A stretch of 8,397 bases of DNA from Elusimicrobiota bacterium (GCA_003158755.1 PMLF01000178.1:1-8397); one strand, 5' to 3'; shown: positions 1 to 6,735, counted from the first letter of the stretch. Notes: generated by a model from the sequence alone, not told the origin. Made by a program: numbers and translations.

Positions 1-248
1 ACGGTAGGCGCGTCTTCCCCTACGTTAGGATGCGAATGGAGCAATTCGTTTAGACGGTAAATCAACGCTTTTGGTGTTTCTTGGGCGACGGAAGACGGGG
101 GGTTATATTGACGGACGGCGGGAGCCTGGGCGGCGTTTTGGCTCGCCACCTCCTGGCCGGTGGGAAGGCCGATAAACGGGGATGGGGCGATAGGCCCTAG
201 GACCTCTTTCCCCATCACGAAGAGCGCCGCGACTATCGCCCTAAACAT
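1..248 (-). CDS. Partial CDS, unknown function (N-terminal 82 codons)
   Basis: An open frame starts at ATG 248-246 and runs without a stop to the window edge, so the C-terminus is missing. The predicted protein begins MFRAIVAALFVMG, a short hydrophobic stretch after an early arginine. This might be a weak signal or anchor sequence. A proline/alanine/glutamine-rich low-complexity section follows, then a more helical stretch (ALIYRLNELLHSHP). An in-frame ATG at 263 is followed at once by TAA, which rules out a longer form from that codon. No clear Shine-Dalgarno motif precedes 248. The gene sits 27 bp downstream of the third recombinase on the same strand and could be read through from it. Its distal part is visibly richer in A+T than the recombinase genes, so it may be host or flanking DNA rather than part of the element. 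I recognise no family. Confidence 0.5.
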   Translation of the reverse strand, partial: MFRAIVAALFVMGKEVLGPIAPSPFIGLPTGQEVASQNAAQAPAVRQYNPPSSVAQETPKALIYRLNELLHSHPNVGEDAPT

Positions 249-275
249 GCGCTGATTTTACATGAATACTTACAC

Positions 276-1175
276 CTATTGCTCTGGTTCCTCCCCCCCG
301 TTTTCCGCCGCCTCCACTTCGCCCAACTGCGTATGGATGGCCTCCAACGTTGCCCCCTCGGCCCGTAGCCGGGCGATACAGGCGGCGCGGATCACCCGGC
401 AGGGCATGGCGGCCCTGGGCTTGACCTGGCGCACCACGGCGGCGACGATCTTCTGAACTGTCCCCATGTTCAAGGGGTTGCCGCGCATGGGCTCGATGAA
501 TAGCGCCGTGCCGCGGCGCTCGGCCGCCGGACCTTCGCCGGGGAGCTGCGCCCATTCCGGGCGGACCTCTTTCAAATACCGGCCCAGGAACGCCCGCGCG
601 GATTCCGTCAGCGGGGCCGTACGCACCTTTCCATCGACGGACGATCTCACGCGCAAGCGCCCGGCTTCCAGGTCCACGTCCTCCAATTCCAGCGACGCCA
701 CCTCGGGCGCACGGACCCCGGCCGCGTAGATCACTTCCAATATGGCGCGGTCGCGCAGGCCGTCATACTGGTCAACGTCCGGCGTGTTCAAGACTTTTTC
801 CATCTCTTCCGCCGTCAGGGCGTGCGTCCCGCCGCCCCACAGGGACAAACCGCCCAGTATCCATTTCGCCGGGTTCTCCTTCAGCCATCCCCGCTCCACC
901 ACGTGTTCCAAGAAGCTCCGCACGATCACAAGACGCGCCCCGGCAGTCTTAGGCGATAAAGGCTTGCCCGTCATCGGCACGACCCGTTCCAATAGCCTCC
1001 GCCGGTATTCCTCCACAAGGCCGGACGTCAGTTGCTCCACCTCCACGGCCTGCCGCGTCTTCATCAGCTCCAAAAACTCCCGCGTCACGCTCACCTGCTG
1101 CCACACCGACGACTTGCCGGTTTTCTTCTCCTTGTAAGCCGCCAGATATTTCTCCCTCGCCTCGCTGATCTTCAT
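276..1175 (-). CDS. Third tyrosine recombinase of the trio, catalytically degenerate
   Basis: A 299-residue protein of the phage integrase / Xer superfamily. Residues about 1-110 form the SAM-like core-binding domain. Residues about 118-285 align with the catalytic domains of its two upstream neighbours (for example GLRDRAILEVIYAAGVR and the hairpin DGKVRTAPL). Arg155 and Lys183 of the active site are kept, and the second arginine is kept as Arg263. The box-II histidine is replaced by Arg260, the following His by Ala264, and the LGH histidine by Glu286. The protein ends EAAENGGEEPEQ, where its paralogues carry the tyrosine nucleophile, so none is present. No other frame nearby encodes the missing tail, so this is not a simple frameshift. 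Cleavage by this protein should be impossible. A role in DNA binding or in assembling the synaptic complex with the two intact recombinases is the likely alternative. ATG 1175 has a strong SD (GAGGAGG at 1190-1184, 8 nt spacing), which shows the frame is meant to be translated. Confidence 0.9.
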   Translation of the reverse strand: MKISEAREKYLAAYKEKKTGKSSVWQQVSVTREFLELMKTRQAVEVEQLTSGLVEEYRRRLLERVVPMTGKPLSPKTAGARLVIVRSFLEHVVERGWLKENPAKWILGGLSLWGGGTHALTAEEMEKVLNTPDVDQYDGLRDRAILEVIYAAGVRAPEVASLELEDVDLEAGRLRVRSSVDGKVRTAPLTESARAFLGRYLKEVRPEWAQLPGEGPAAERRGTALFIEPMRGNPLNMGTVQKIVAAVVRQVKPRAAMPCRVIRAACIARLRAEGATLEAIHTQLGEVEAAENGGEEPEQ

Positions 1176-2139
1176 TCGTTTTTCCTCCTCGCGGATGACA
1201 CCGCGTATGCTCGGCCTTCAAGTCCACCGTCAAGACCGTCGTGTAAATCTCCGTCGTGGAAAGGTGCGCGTGGCCGAGCATCCGTTGGATCAACTGCACG
1301 TCGGCCCCGCCGCGCAGCATGTGCGTGGCGAAGGCGTGGCGCAGGATATGGCACTCCTTCGCCGCGCCGGGCGCGACGGACCGGACGCACCACCGCACCA
1401 TCCGCCCCACCGCCTCGCTCTTGATCCGCCGCCCGCCCGGTTCGATGAAAACCGGCGACTCCCTGCCGGCCGGGGGCCGGGCGGCCCTCGCCGGCGCCGC
1501 CCACCGCGCGCCCACCATCGCGGGCCGGACCTCGCGGACGTAGCGGGCCAGGAACTCCAAGGCCGCGCCGATCAAGGGCAGCGTCCGGCCTTTGCCGCCT
1601 TTCCCGCTCCGGACCGTCAACGTCCCCTCGGCCATGTTCACGTCGTAGAGGTCCAGGGCGACGAGCTCCGCCCGCCGGATGCCGGTGGAATAGAAAACCT
1701 CAAGGATCGCGCGGTCCCTCATGCCCCGGTGCGTCCCGATGTCGGGACGCGACAGGATGTACTCCATCTCGTTTTCCGTCGGGATGTGCGCCGGAAGCGC
1801 GGGCCGGTCCCTCGTCCATTCCAAATGCGCCGCCGGGTCCATCGCCACTTCCCCCCGCCGCGCCAGGAACTCGAAGAGCTGCCGCGCCGCCAAGAGGTGC
1901 TTTTCCACCGTCGAACGCGCCAACCGCTTCCCGCCCCACCAGCAATACCGTTTCATCACCCACGCCTTGTACTCGGCCAGGTCCTCACGCGCGGCCTCCC
2001 GCACGTCGTGGACGCCGCGCCTCTTTAGGAACTCGATCAGCGCCCGCAAATCGACCTCGTACATCGTCACCGTGCCGCGGGAATAGCCCTTGGCCTCCAA
2101 CCAACGCAGGAAGGCGTCCCGCGCCTCGATCAATTCCAT
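949..2139 (-). CDS. Second tyrosine recombinase of the trio, active-site complete
   Basis: A tyrosine site-specific recombinase that breaks and rejoins DNA through a 3'-phosphotyrosine. The start is ATG 2139, preceded by a GGGAGGG SD at 2151-2145; the open frame continues upstream to 2481 but that part only shadows the first recombinase. Residues about 1-95 are the SAM-like N-terminal domain and about 115-305 the catalytic domain. The catalytic set is visible: Arg155 (STGIRRAEL), Lys180 (SGKGGKGR), His264 and Arg267 (CHILRH), His290 (LGH) and Tyr299 (TTEIYTTV). The frame opens 10 bp before the first recombinase gene ends, indicating translational coupling. The recognisable family sequence ends near residue 317 (TRCHPR). 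The annotated frame then runs about 77 residues further through the start of the third gene. In the -1 frame the protein would end three codons later at a TGA that overlaps the next ATG, so the true C-terminus is uncertain (shifted end 1172). Confidence 0.9.
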   Translation of the reverse strand: MELIEARDAFLRWLEAKGYSRGTVTMYEVDLRALIEFLKRRGVHDVREAAREDLAEYKAWVMKRYCWWGGKRLARSTVEKHLLAARQLFEFLARRGEVAMDPAAHLEWTRDRPALPAHIPTENEMEYILSRPDIGTHRGMRDRAILEVFYSTGIRRAELVALDLYDVNMAEGTLTVRSGKGGKGRTLPLIGAALEFLARYVREVRPAMVGARWAAPARAARPPAGRESPVFIEPGGRRIKSEAVGRMVRWCVRSVAPGAAKECHILRHAFATHMLRGGADVQLIQRMLGHAHLSTTEIYTTVLTVDLKAEHTRCHPRGGKTNEDQRGEGEISGGLQGEENRQVVGVAAGERDAGVFGADEDAAGRGGGATDVRPCGGIPAEAIGTGRADDGQAFIA

Positions 2140-3125
2140 AGCTTCCCTCCCTGGGCCGGGGGACGAAGGTCCTCGACGACGTGGACGCGCTCCCTCGGGT
2201 GGCACCGCTTCAATTCCCGTTTCAAGTCCCCGACCTCCACACGTAAATACACCTGCGTGGATTCCAAGCTCCGATGACCGAGGAGCCGTTGAATGTGCCG
2301 AAGGGACGCGCGGCCTTTCAGCATGTGCGTGGCGCACGTGTGCCGGACGCCGTGCGCCGTCACGGGCTTCTTGACCCCGGCGCGCCCCGCGAACCGCTGC
2401 ACGATCCAGCGGTTGACCGTCGTACCGTTCATCTTCCCGCCGAACCGCCCGACGAAAAGGACGCCGGGGTCCTCGTGCCATCCCAATATCGCGGGCCGGG
2501 CCTCCCGGATGTAGAGCTCCACGTACTTCGCCGCGATCCCGCCCAGGGGGACCACCCGGTCCACCCCGCCCTTGCCATTTTTAACCCGCACCTCGCCCTC
2601 CGCCGTGTTCACGTCGGCAATCGTCAGGCTCCGGACCTCATTGTTCCGAAGCCCCGACGAATACATCAACTCCAACATGGCCCGGTCCCTCAACCCCAAG
2701 GGCGTGTCCACGTCGGGCGCGCTCAAAACCCGGTCCATCTCCCGGCGGCTCATGATGCCGCGCGGCAGAGGCTTTTTCCGACGGGGAAGCGATATCCCCG
2801 ACGACGGGTCTGCCAGCATGTAACCGCGCCGCACCAACCACCGGAAGAGGACCCGCACGGACATGAGCGCCTTCGCCTGGCTCGCCATGCCCAGAGGCTC
2901 ACCCCGGCGGCCGAGCTGGTTGAAGAGGTGCATTTGGTACTTGTGCATCGTGTCCGCGGTGATGGACTCCAACTTTTCCTCGTCGCGCTTCCTCAAGAAT
3001 TCCACGAAGTAATCAACGCCCCACTTGATGTACTCCTCCGTCCGGTCGGCGTAACCCTCCGTCCGGCGGTCCCGGACGAACTCACCGGCCAGGGCGCGTA
3101 CGCGCCCGATCTCCTGTTCATTCAT
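2130..3125 (-). CDS. First tyrosine recombinase of the trio, active-site complete
   Basis: A 331-residue tyrosine recombinase of the phage integrase / Xer superfamily. An N-terminal SAM-like DNA-binding domain covers about residues 8-105, and the catalytic domain about 120-300. All six active-site positions are present: Arg160 (SSGLRNNEV), Lys185 (NGKGGVDR), His258 and Arg261 (AHGVRH), His284 (LGH) and the nucleophile Tyr293 (STQVYLRV). An AGAGG motif 7 nt before ATG 3125 serves as SD. The gene lies 140 bp downstream of the primase-helicase, across a block of short repeats that may be its recombination or operator site. It overlaps the next recombinase by 10 bp. Three different tyrosine recombinases in a row with overlapping ends is the defining layout of RIT elements. 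I use that comparison for the arrangement only, not as proof of the same subfamily. Confidence 0.93.
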   Translation of the reverse strand: MNEQEIGRVRALAGEFVRDRRTEGYADRTEEYIKWGVDYFVEFLRKRDEEKLESITADTMHKYQMHLFNQLGRRGEPLGMASQAKALMSVRVLFRWLVRRGYMLADPSSGISLPRRKKPLPRGIMSRREMDRVLSAPDVDTPLGLRDRAMLELMYSSGLRNNEVRSLTIADVNTAEGEVRVKNGKGGVDRVVPLGGIAAKYVELYIREARPAILGWHEDPGVLFVGRFGGKMNGTTVNRWIVQRFAGRAGVKKPVTAHGVRHTCATHMLKGRASLRHIQRLLGHRSLESTQVYLRVEVGDLKRELKRCHPRERVHVVEDLRPPAQGGKLWN

Positions 3126-3265
3126 GACGGTGCCTCTCTTTTCCGCGCGAAGTGCGCGAAGTTGGGATTTTCTGACGAAAACGATTGATGGTTAAGGGGA
3201 AGAACTTCGCGCCCCGTTTCCGCGAAGTTGCGCGAAGCGCGCGAGGTTGGAGGAATAAACGGGAT
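3126..3265. repeat. Cluster of six CGCGAAGTT-type 9-mers; possible recombination core site or iterons
   Basis: This 140-bp gap between the primase-helicase and the recombinase trio holds repeated 9-mers. CGCGAAGTG lies at 3146 and CGCGAAGTT at 3155. The inverse AACTTCGCG is at 3203-3211, CGCGAAGTT at 3221-3229, CGCGAAGCG at 3231 and CGCGAGGTT at 3240. The inverted pair at 3203-3229 is a perfect 9-bp arm, 9-bp spacer, 9-bp arm arrangement. The others form direct pairs at 9 to 10 bp spacing on both sides. A paired inverted core with flanking direct sites is the architecture of tyrosine-recombinase attachment sites. Tandem short direct repeats also fit replication iterons or repressor operators. 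I found no matching motif near the left edge of the window, so it is not shown to be a terminal repeat. No convincing promoter is visible here. Confidence 0.7.
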
Positions 3266-5884
3266 TTATTGCGGTTTCTGCCGAAGCTCCTCGGGCGTGG
3301 TCAGCCCCGGCAAGGGCCGGTCCACGTCCCCGGCCCGCTCGGTCAAGGCGTAGCGGCACGTCCTGCCCTGGCCGCCGCCGGTCGTGTCGCGGAGGTACTC
3401 CAGGCTGACCAGCTCGCCCAAGAGGTCCCGCAAGCGCGTGTCCGCCAGCCCCGACGCCTCCCGGATCTGGCGGCGCGTGACGCCGCCGTCCGCCGGGCGC
3501 ATGGCCTCGATCGCCTTCAAAAGCTCCCGTTGCGGCTTCTTCAAATCGTTAAAGCACTCCCCCATGACGGCTTTAGCCAGAGCATAGGCGATTTCGTAAT
3601 CCTCGACGGTGGCGTCAATGTAGGGGACGCCTTCCTCGGTCTGCTTCACCTCGCGTTGATACTGGTGGAGGAAAGCGACGACAATGATGAGGTTCAAAAA
3701 CCGGAGGTTGTCGCGCCGGGTGCGAAGCCACCGCGTCGGAAAGTTCAGCCGGGCCGCGTAGGGGATCACCACGGCGACGTTCTTTAAAAGCCGCTGCATG
3801 TTGTGATGACGACGCTGGATGTCGTCCTGTCCGGTCTTCTTCCTCAAACCGTCCAGGGTCTTGGATAGGCGCTGCCGCTCGTGGATGCGCCGCGTCTGCT
3901 CCGGGCTTTCGTCTAAGAAAATCAAAAAGCTCCGCGTGGCGTTCTCCTCGTGGATGCGGGGCTGCGTCGTGCTCTCGATGTAGGCCACGGGTCCCTCGAC
4001 CTCGAAAAACTTCGATTTCATTTCTCCCGTGGTTTCGTCCTTCATGGTCACCACTTGCGACAGCTTCTTTTTGCTCTGCAACGTGCGGATGGCGTAGTCG
4101 GCTTGTTCCGCCCCCACGCGCTCCTCCATCACGATCAGCTTGTGCTTAATTCCGTCCTTGGCGATGTAGAAGAACGCCTGGGGCGTGGCGCGGGAAAGGG
4201 ATACGACCTCCTCGGGCGGCGTCAATTTCTCGACGGTATCCGCCAGGACCGATTTCCCGGCGGCGGACTGGCTGATGATCGAGCAGGACAAAGGATCGTC
4301 CAGCTTCCGCGATACCCCTACCAGGTATCCCAGCGCCTTGTTCGCCTCCTCTCCGACGTAGCCCACGGCCTCCATGTCGCGCAGGATGTCGGCGTAAAGC
4401 GTCGGGCTCCGCAACGCCGCCATGGCCTCCGCCCGCCCCTCCTCCGTCATAGGCGGCGGACCGGCCGGGGCCTCTTCCGACGATCCTTGCAACCGCTCAA
4501 GCTCGGGGATCATCCGGTTAAGCTCGCCGTGCAATTCCCCCTCCTGGGCGTCGAAGATTCGACGGCAGCACGCGACGAACCCGGCCCGCGACTTGGCGGA
4601 ATAAAGGTCCAGGTGGTCCACGTGGACCGTCCCGGCGCTCTCCACCTTCAAGCTCACGCGCATGTGCTCCCGGCGTTTCGTGGGCAAGCCCACCACTCGG
4701 TACGACCGGCCGTCGAACGCGAAATGGATTCCGTCCTCCCGCCGTTCCACCGTCGGCCCGGTTCCCGGCGCGGCAGCCTCGACGGATACCGTCGGGGCGC
4801 GAACAACGGCCGCGGTCCCCGGCGCTGCCGACATCGACAACCGGGCGCGCAATTCTTCCCCCGGCATCCCAAGCCGTAACGCCTCGTTCATGTCCTTGTA
4901 CTGCGGCGGAAGGTAGAGCCCGCGCGGATCGATCCCCAAGGCCGCCAGTCTCCTGACGATAGGCTCCCGCGCGCTCTCCCCGGCCTCGTCGTTGTCCATG
5001 CACAGGAACACGCGCCGCGTCCGGTGATCCTGGAAAAGGCGCAAGTGTTCCTCCGTCAACCCGTTCGTGCCGAAGATAGGGACCGTGTTCGGAAAACCCA
5101 ACGCCGCCGCGCTCATGGCGTCGATGATGGACTCGACCAGGATGATTTCCTCGTGCGCCTTGATCGCCGCCGCGTTCCAGACGCCCCGGTGCGGACCCGG
5201 TAAATAGAGGTGCGACACGCCCGCCGCCCCTTGCCGGATGTTCCGGCCGTAGAGCCCCACCACCGCCCCGTTTCCGTCGTAGATCGGGAACACGACGCAA
5301 TTGAAGAACCGCTCCGTCCCCTTCTCGTTCAGGATGCCCGCCTCGCGCAGGACGCGGACCGCCTCATGGGCTGGATCGTCGGGGAGCATCCGCCGAAGGC
5401 GACCGTTCACGAAACCCACCTTGTGCCGCCGGATCAGTTCCCCGTCTTTGATCCCTCGGCCCGCCAGATACTCCACGCCGCGCCGATCCTCCATGAACGC
5501 CGCGTGGTAGACCTCCACCGCGCGCGCCAGCGCCTCCGGGCGATGGATCGCCGGGGCCGGGGCGGGCGCGCGGCTCTCCGACGGGACCGGGGCCAGCCTC
5601 AACTCGTCCGCGCTCTTCTGGTACGCGTCCGTGAAAGAAATCTTCTCGTACATTATTCGGAAGTCCAGATAGTTCCCGTGCGTGCGGCACCCGAAACAGT
5701 TCCACACCCATTTATTGTTCTTGTATCCGACGGAAAGGCTCGGGGTCTTCTTGTCTTCGTGGAAGGGGCAGCGGGTTTGGTAGGCGTTTTTTCCGACGGG
5801 CTTAAGCTGCAGGCCGTATCCTTGCATCAACTTCGGCAGGTCCATCCCTTTGATGGCGTCCAACACGTGCGGATCAAGTTTCAT
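3266..5884 (-). CDS. Primase-helicase fusion: CHC2 zinc finger, Toprim and P-loop ATPase
   Basis: A multidomain replication protein, numbered here from ATG 5890 (874 residues). A CHC2 zinc finger uses Cys41, His44, Cys65 and Cys68 for template recognition. A DnaG-type region follows, with a Toprim domain showing its conserved Glu253 (VESIIDAM) and the acidic D299-x-D301-xx-G motif (MDNDEAG) that bind catalytic metal. After a linker and a small domain (about 380-460) comes an ATPase with a Walker A-like QSAAGKS (541-547), a Walker B-like KLIVMEE (584-590) and a candidate arginine finger in ENATRS (649-654). Residues about 783-850 look like a winged helix. The protein should prime and unwind DNA for replication of the element. 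Two ATGs are possible. The GGGGAG motif is only 2 nt from ATG 5890 but 8 nt from ATG 5884, so I prefer 5884 (872 residues). Similar CHC2/Toprim plus ATPase proteins are known from plasmids and integrative elements; I assign no gene symbol. Confidence 0.88.
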   Translation of the reverse strand: MKLDPHVLDAIKGMDLPKLMQGYGLQLKPVGKNAYQTRCPFHEDKKTPSLSVGYKNNKWVWNCFGCRTHGNYLDFRIMYEKISFTDAYQKSADELRLAPVPSESRAPAPAPAIHRPEALARAVEVYHAAFMEDRRGVEYLAGRGIKDGELIRRHKVGFVNGRLRRMLPDDPAHEAVRVLREAGILNEKGTERFFNCVVFPIYDGNGAVVGLYGRNIRQGAAGVSHLYLPGPHRGVWNAAAIKAHEEIILVESIIDAMSAAALGFPNTVPIFGTNGLTEEHLRLFQDHRTRRVFLCMDNDEAGESAREPIVRRLAALGIDPRGLYLPPQYKDMNEALRLGMPGEELRARLSMSAAPGTAAVVRAPTVSVEAAAPGTGPTVERREDGIHFAFDGRSYRVVGLPTKRREHMRVSLKVESAGTVHVDHLDLYSAKSRAGFVACCRRIFDAQEGELHGELNRMIPELERLQGSSEEAPAGPPPMTEEGRAEAMAALRSPTLYADILRDMEAVGYVGEEANKALGYLVGVSRKLDDPLSCSIISQSAAGKSVLADTVEKLTPPEEVVSLSRATPQAFFYIAKDGIKHKLIVMEERVGAEQADYAIRTLQSKKKLSQVVTMKDETTGEMKSKFFEVEGPVAYIESTTQPRIHEENATRSFLIFLDESPEQTRRIHERQRLSKTLDGLRKKTGQDDIQRRHHNMQRLLKNVAVVIPYAARLNFPTRWLRTRRDNLRFLNLIIVVAFLHQYQREVKQTEEGVPYIDATVEDYEIAYALAKAVMGECFNDLKKPQRELLKAIEAMRPADGGVTRRQIREASGLADTRLRDLLGELVSLEYLRDTTGGGQGRTCRYALTERAGDVDRPLPGLTTPEELRQKPQ

Positions 5885-5890
5885 GGTCAT

Positions 5891-5943
5891 GTCTCCCCGT
5901 GGGGTTTTTTGGGACCTTCGTCCCGTTGGTTCCTGCGGCCTCG
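5891..5943 (-). promoter_or_regulatory. Short leader with two small inverted repeats ahead of the primase-helicase
   Basis: The 53-nt gap between the second DUF5659-like gene and the primase-helicase contains two small stems. One is GGGAC / GTCCC at 5911-5915 and 5920-5924 with a 4-nt loop. The other is CCC / GGG arms at 5895-5904. In the transcript the second stem pairs the G-run that forms the Shine-Dalgarno motif with an upstream C-run, separated from the first stem by six A residues. Partial hiding of the ribosome site is possible. The stems are short, so this is a weak call. Confidence 0.3.
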
Positions 5944-6195
5944 CTACTCCCTCGATGAACTGTCGCCTCCGAAAATCACCTGTTTCAAGTGGCTCACGTG
6001 CGTCTTAAGTTTCCTCACGTTGCACACCGCGTCCCCGTCCTTGAACCGCCGCGCCAGGTCCTCCACGCCCTCCCCCGTCAGCCGGAAGATGTACTCCCGT
6101 TTTCCGTCGGACTTGATCCGGATATGAAACCCGTCCAGCCAGCCGCCCTCCGCCAGCAGATACGCGCCCTGCCACAGGTCTTTCGTCTCAACCAT
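5944..6195 (-). CDS. DUF5659-like small protein, second copy
   Basis: An 83-residue protein that begins MVETKDLWQGAYLLAEGGWL. It is a clear paralogue of the protein encoded just upstream: both open with ETKDLW, then AYL-x-A-x-GG. Both then show a beta-rich middle (here KREYIFRLTGEGVEDL) and a C-terminal helix carrying a lysine/arginine-rich segment (VRKLKTHVSHLKQVI). The pattern matches my memory of the DUF5659 family: a T/S-x-DL start, a central FxF strand, then D-G and a closing LK-type helix. That family has no established function and is often encoded in mobile or candidate-phylum DNA. An AGAGGTGG SD precedes ATG 6195, and the start overlaps the end of the upstream gene by 8 bp. The protein has no signal peptide or membrane segment. 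A role as a small accessory DNA- or protein-binding factor for the primase is only a guess from position. Confidence 0.8.
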   Translation of the reverse strand: MVETKDLWQGAYLLAEGGWLDGFHIRIKSDGKREYIFRLTGEGVEDLARRFKDGDAVCNVRKLKTHVSHLKQVIFGGDSSSRE

Positions 6196-6445
6196 GGTCC
6201 ACCTCTTCCAAGCGCCGACGCGCCCGCATTTCCAGATACTCCACGCTCCGCCTCTGCCGCGCGAGGTTCCCCAAGATGTTCCCGTCGGCGTAATGGCTCG
6301 TCAGGTAATCCATTCCCTTTCCGTCGACGATGAACACCGGCACCCGCCAGCCCTCCCCGCCCATGACCGGCCGGACCTCCTTCAGCTCTCCGCCGTTCGC
6401 CACCAGATACGCCGCCAACCACAAGTCTTTCGTCTCAATCGCCAT
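6188..6445 (-). CDS. DUF5659-like small protein, first copy
   Basis: An 85-residue protein, MAIETKDLWLAAYLVANGG at its start, paralogous to the next gene downstream. The middle (VPVFIVDGKGMDYL) corresponds to the strand-rich section of its partner. The C-terminal half (SHYADGNILGNLARQRRSVEYLEMRARRRL) is more basic and probably helical. GGAGGG stands 5 nt before ATG 6445. The start overlaps the upstream gene by 11 bp and the end overlaps the downstream gene by 8 bp, so the three small genes are translationally linked. The divergence between the two copies is large despite the shared N-terminal motif, which indicates an old duplication rather than a recent repeat. Function is not known. DUF5659 membership rests on the motif pattern and could be checked by profile search. 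Confidence 0.8.
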   Translation of the reverse strand: MAIETKDLWLAAYLVANGGELKEVRPVMGGEGWRVPVFIVDGKGMDYLTSHYADGNILGNLARQRRSVEYLEMRARRRLEEVDHG

Positions 6446-6635
6446 CGGGTCCCTCCAACGGCCGCCGCGCCCCGTTGACCAGCTCCGCAGCCTTCGTCAG
6501 CCATTCCGCCAAGCCGTCCTCCTCCCTCTCCCGCAACACGACCACGATTTCCCTCCGCCCGCTGTCCCGCCTTAAAACGTGGACCATCTCCACCACGCAC
6601 GACCCGCGCCATACGCGCTCACCGTCAAAGTCCAT
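6435..6635 (-). CDS. Small unrecognised protein, first gene of the operon
   Basis: A 66-residue protein starting MDFDGERVWRGSCVV. ATG 6635 is chosen over the in-frame ATG at 6686 because GGAGG lies 6 nt before it, while the 17 extra residues of the long form (basic, proline-containing) overlap the likely 5' leader. The chain reads as two or three beta strands (VWRGSCVVEMVHVLRR, REIVVVLRE) followed by a helix (DGLAEWLTKAAELVNGA). The closest thing to a signature is this strand-strand-helix layout, which I cannot tie to a family. It is the first gene after the switch promoter and overlaps the next gene by 11 bp. That coupling and the SD support it as real. Its position suggests an early accessory function of the element. 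Confidence 0.7.
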   Translation of the reverse strand: MDFDGERVWRGSCVVEMVHVLRRDSGRREIVVVLREREEDGLAEWLTKAAELVNGARRPLEGPDGD

Positions 6636-6668
6636 CGCCGCCCTCCTTTCCCGGCCCTGGGGCCGATC

Positions 6669-6711
6669 ACGGCGGTACGGTGTCAAGCGATTTCTTGCCT
6701 TCCCCCGCCGT
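6669..6711 (-). other. Inverted repeat in the 5' leader of the minus-strand operon
   Basis: ACGGCGG at 6669-6675 is matched by CCGCCGT at 6705-6711, giving a 7-bp stem around a 29-nt loop. It lies within the predicted transcript leader, between the switch promoter and the first start codon. It may shape the leader RNA or may be chance in GC-rich sequence. Confidence 0.25.
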
Positions 6712-6735
6712 TTTTATCCGCTCCGAAAGTTGTGC

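Noticed and set aside
2140..2481. Upstream extension of recombinase 2 to an ATG at 2481
   Set aside because: It overlaps the catalytic domain of recombinase 1 in another frame, has no recombinase-like residues, and a good SD sits before ATG 2139.
2274..3188. Large plus-strand frames opposite the recombinases and the primase (for example 1195-2028, 2274-3188, 3950-4879, 5210-6127)
   Set aside because: They are antisense shadows rich in His/Arg/Pro with no family-like sequence, opposite genes with clear catalytic motifs.
6636..6686. Longer form of the first operon protein starting at ATG 6686
   Set aside because: The added residues lie in the leader with no good SD, while GGAGG precedes ATG 6635 at proper spacing.
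6664..6686. Second TTGACA (6686-6681) on the minus strand as a promoter
   Set aside because: No -10-like sequence lies at 16 to 18 bp; that position is GC-rich.
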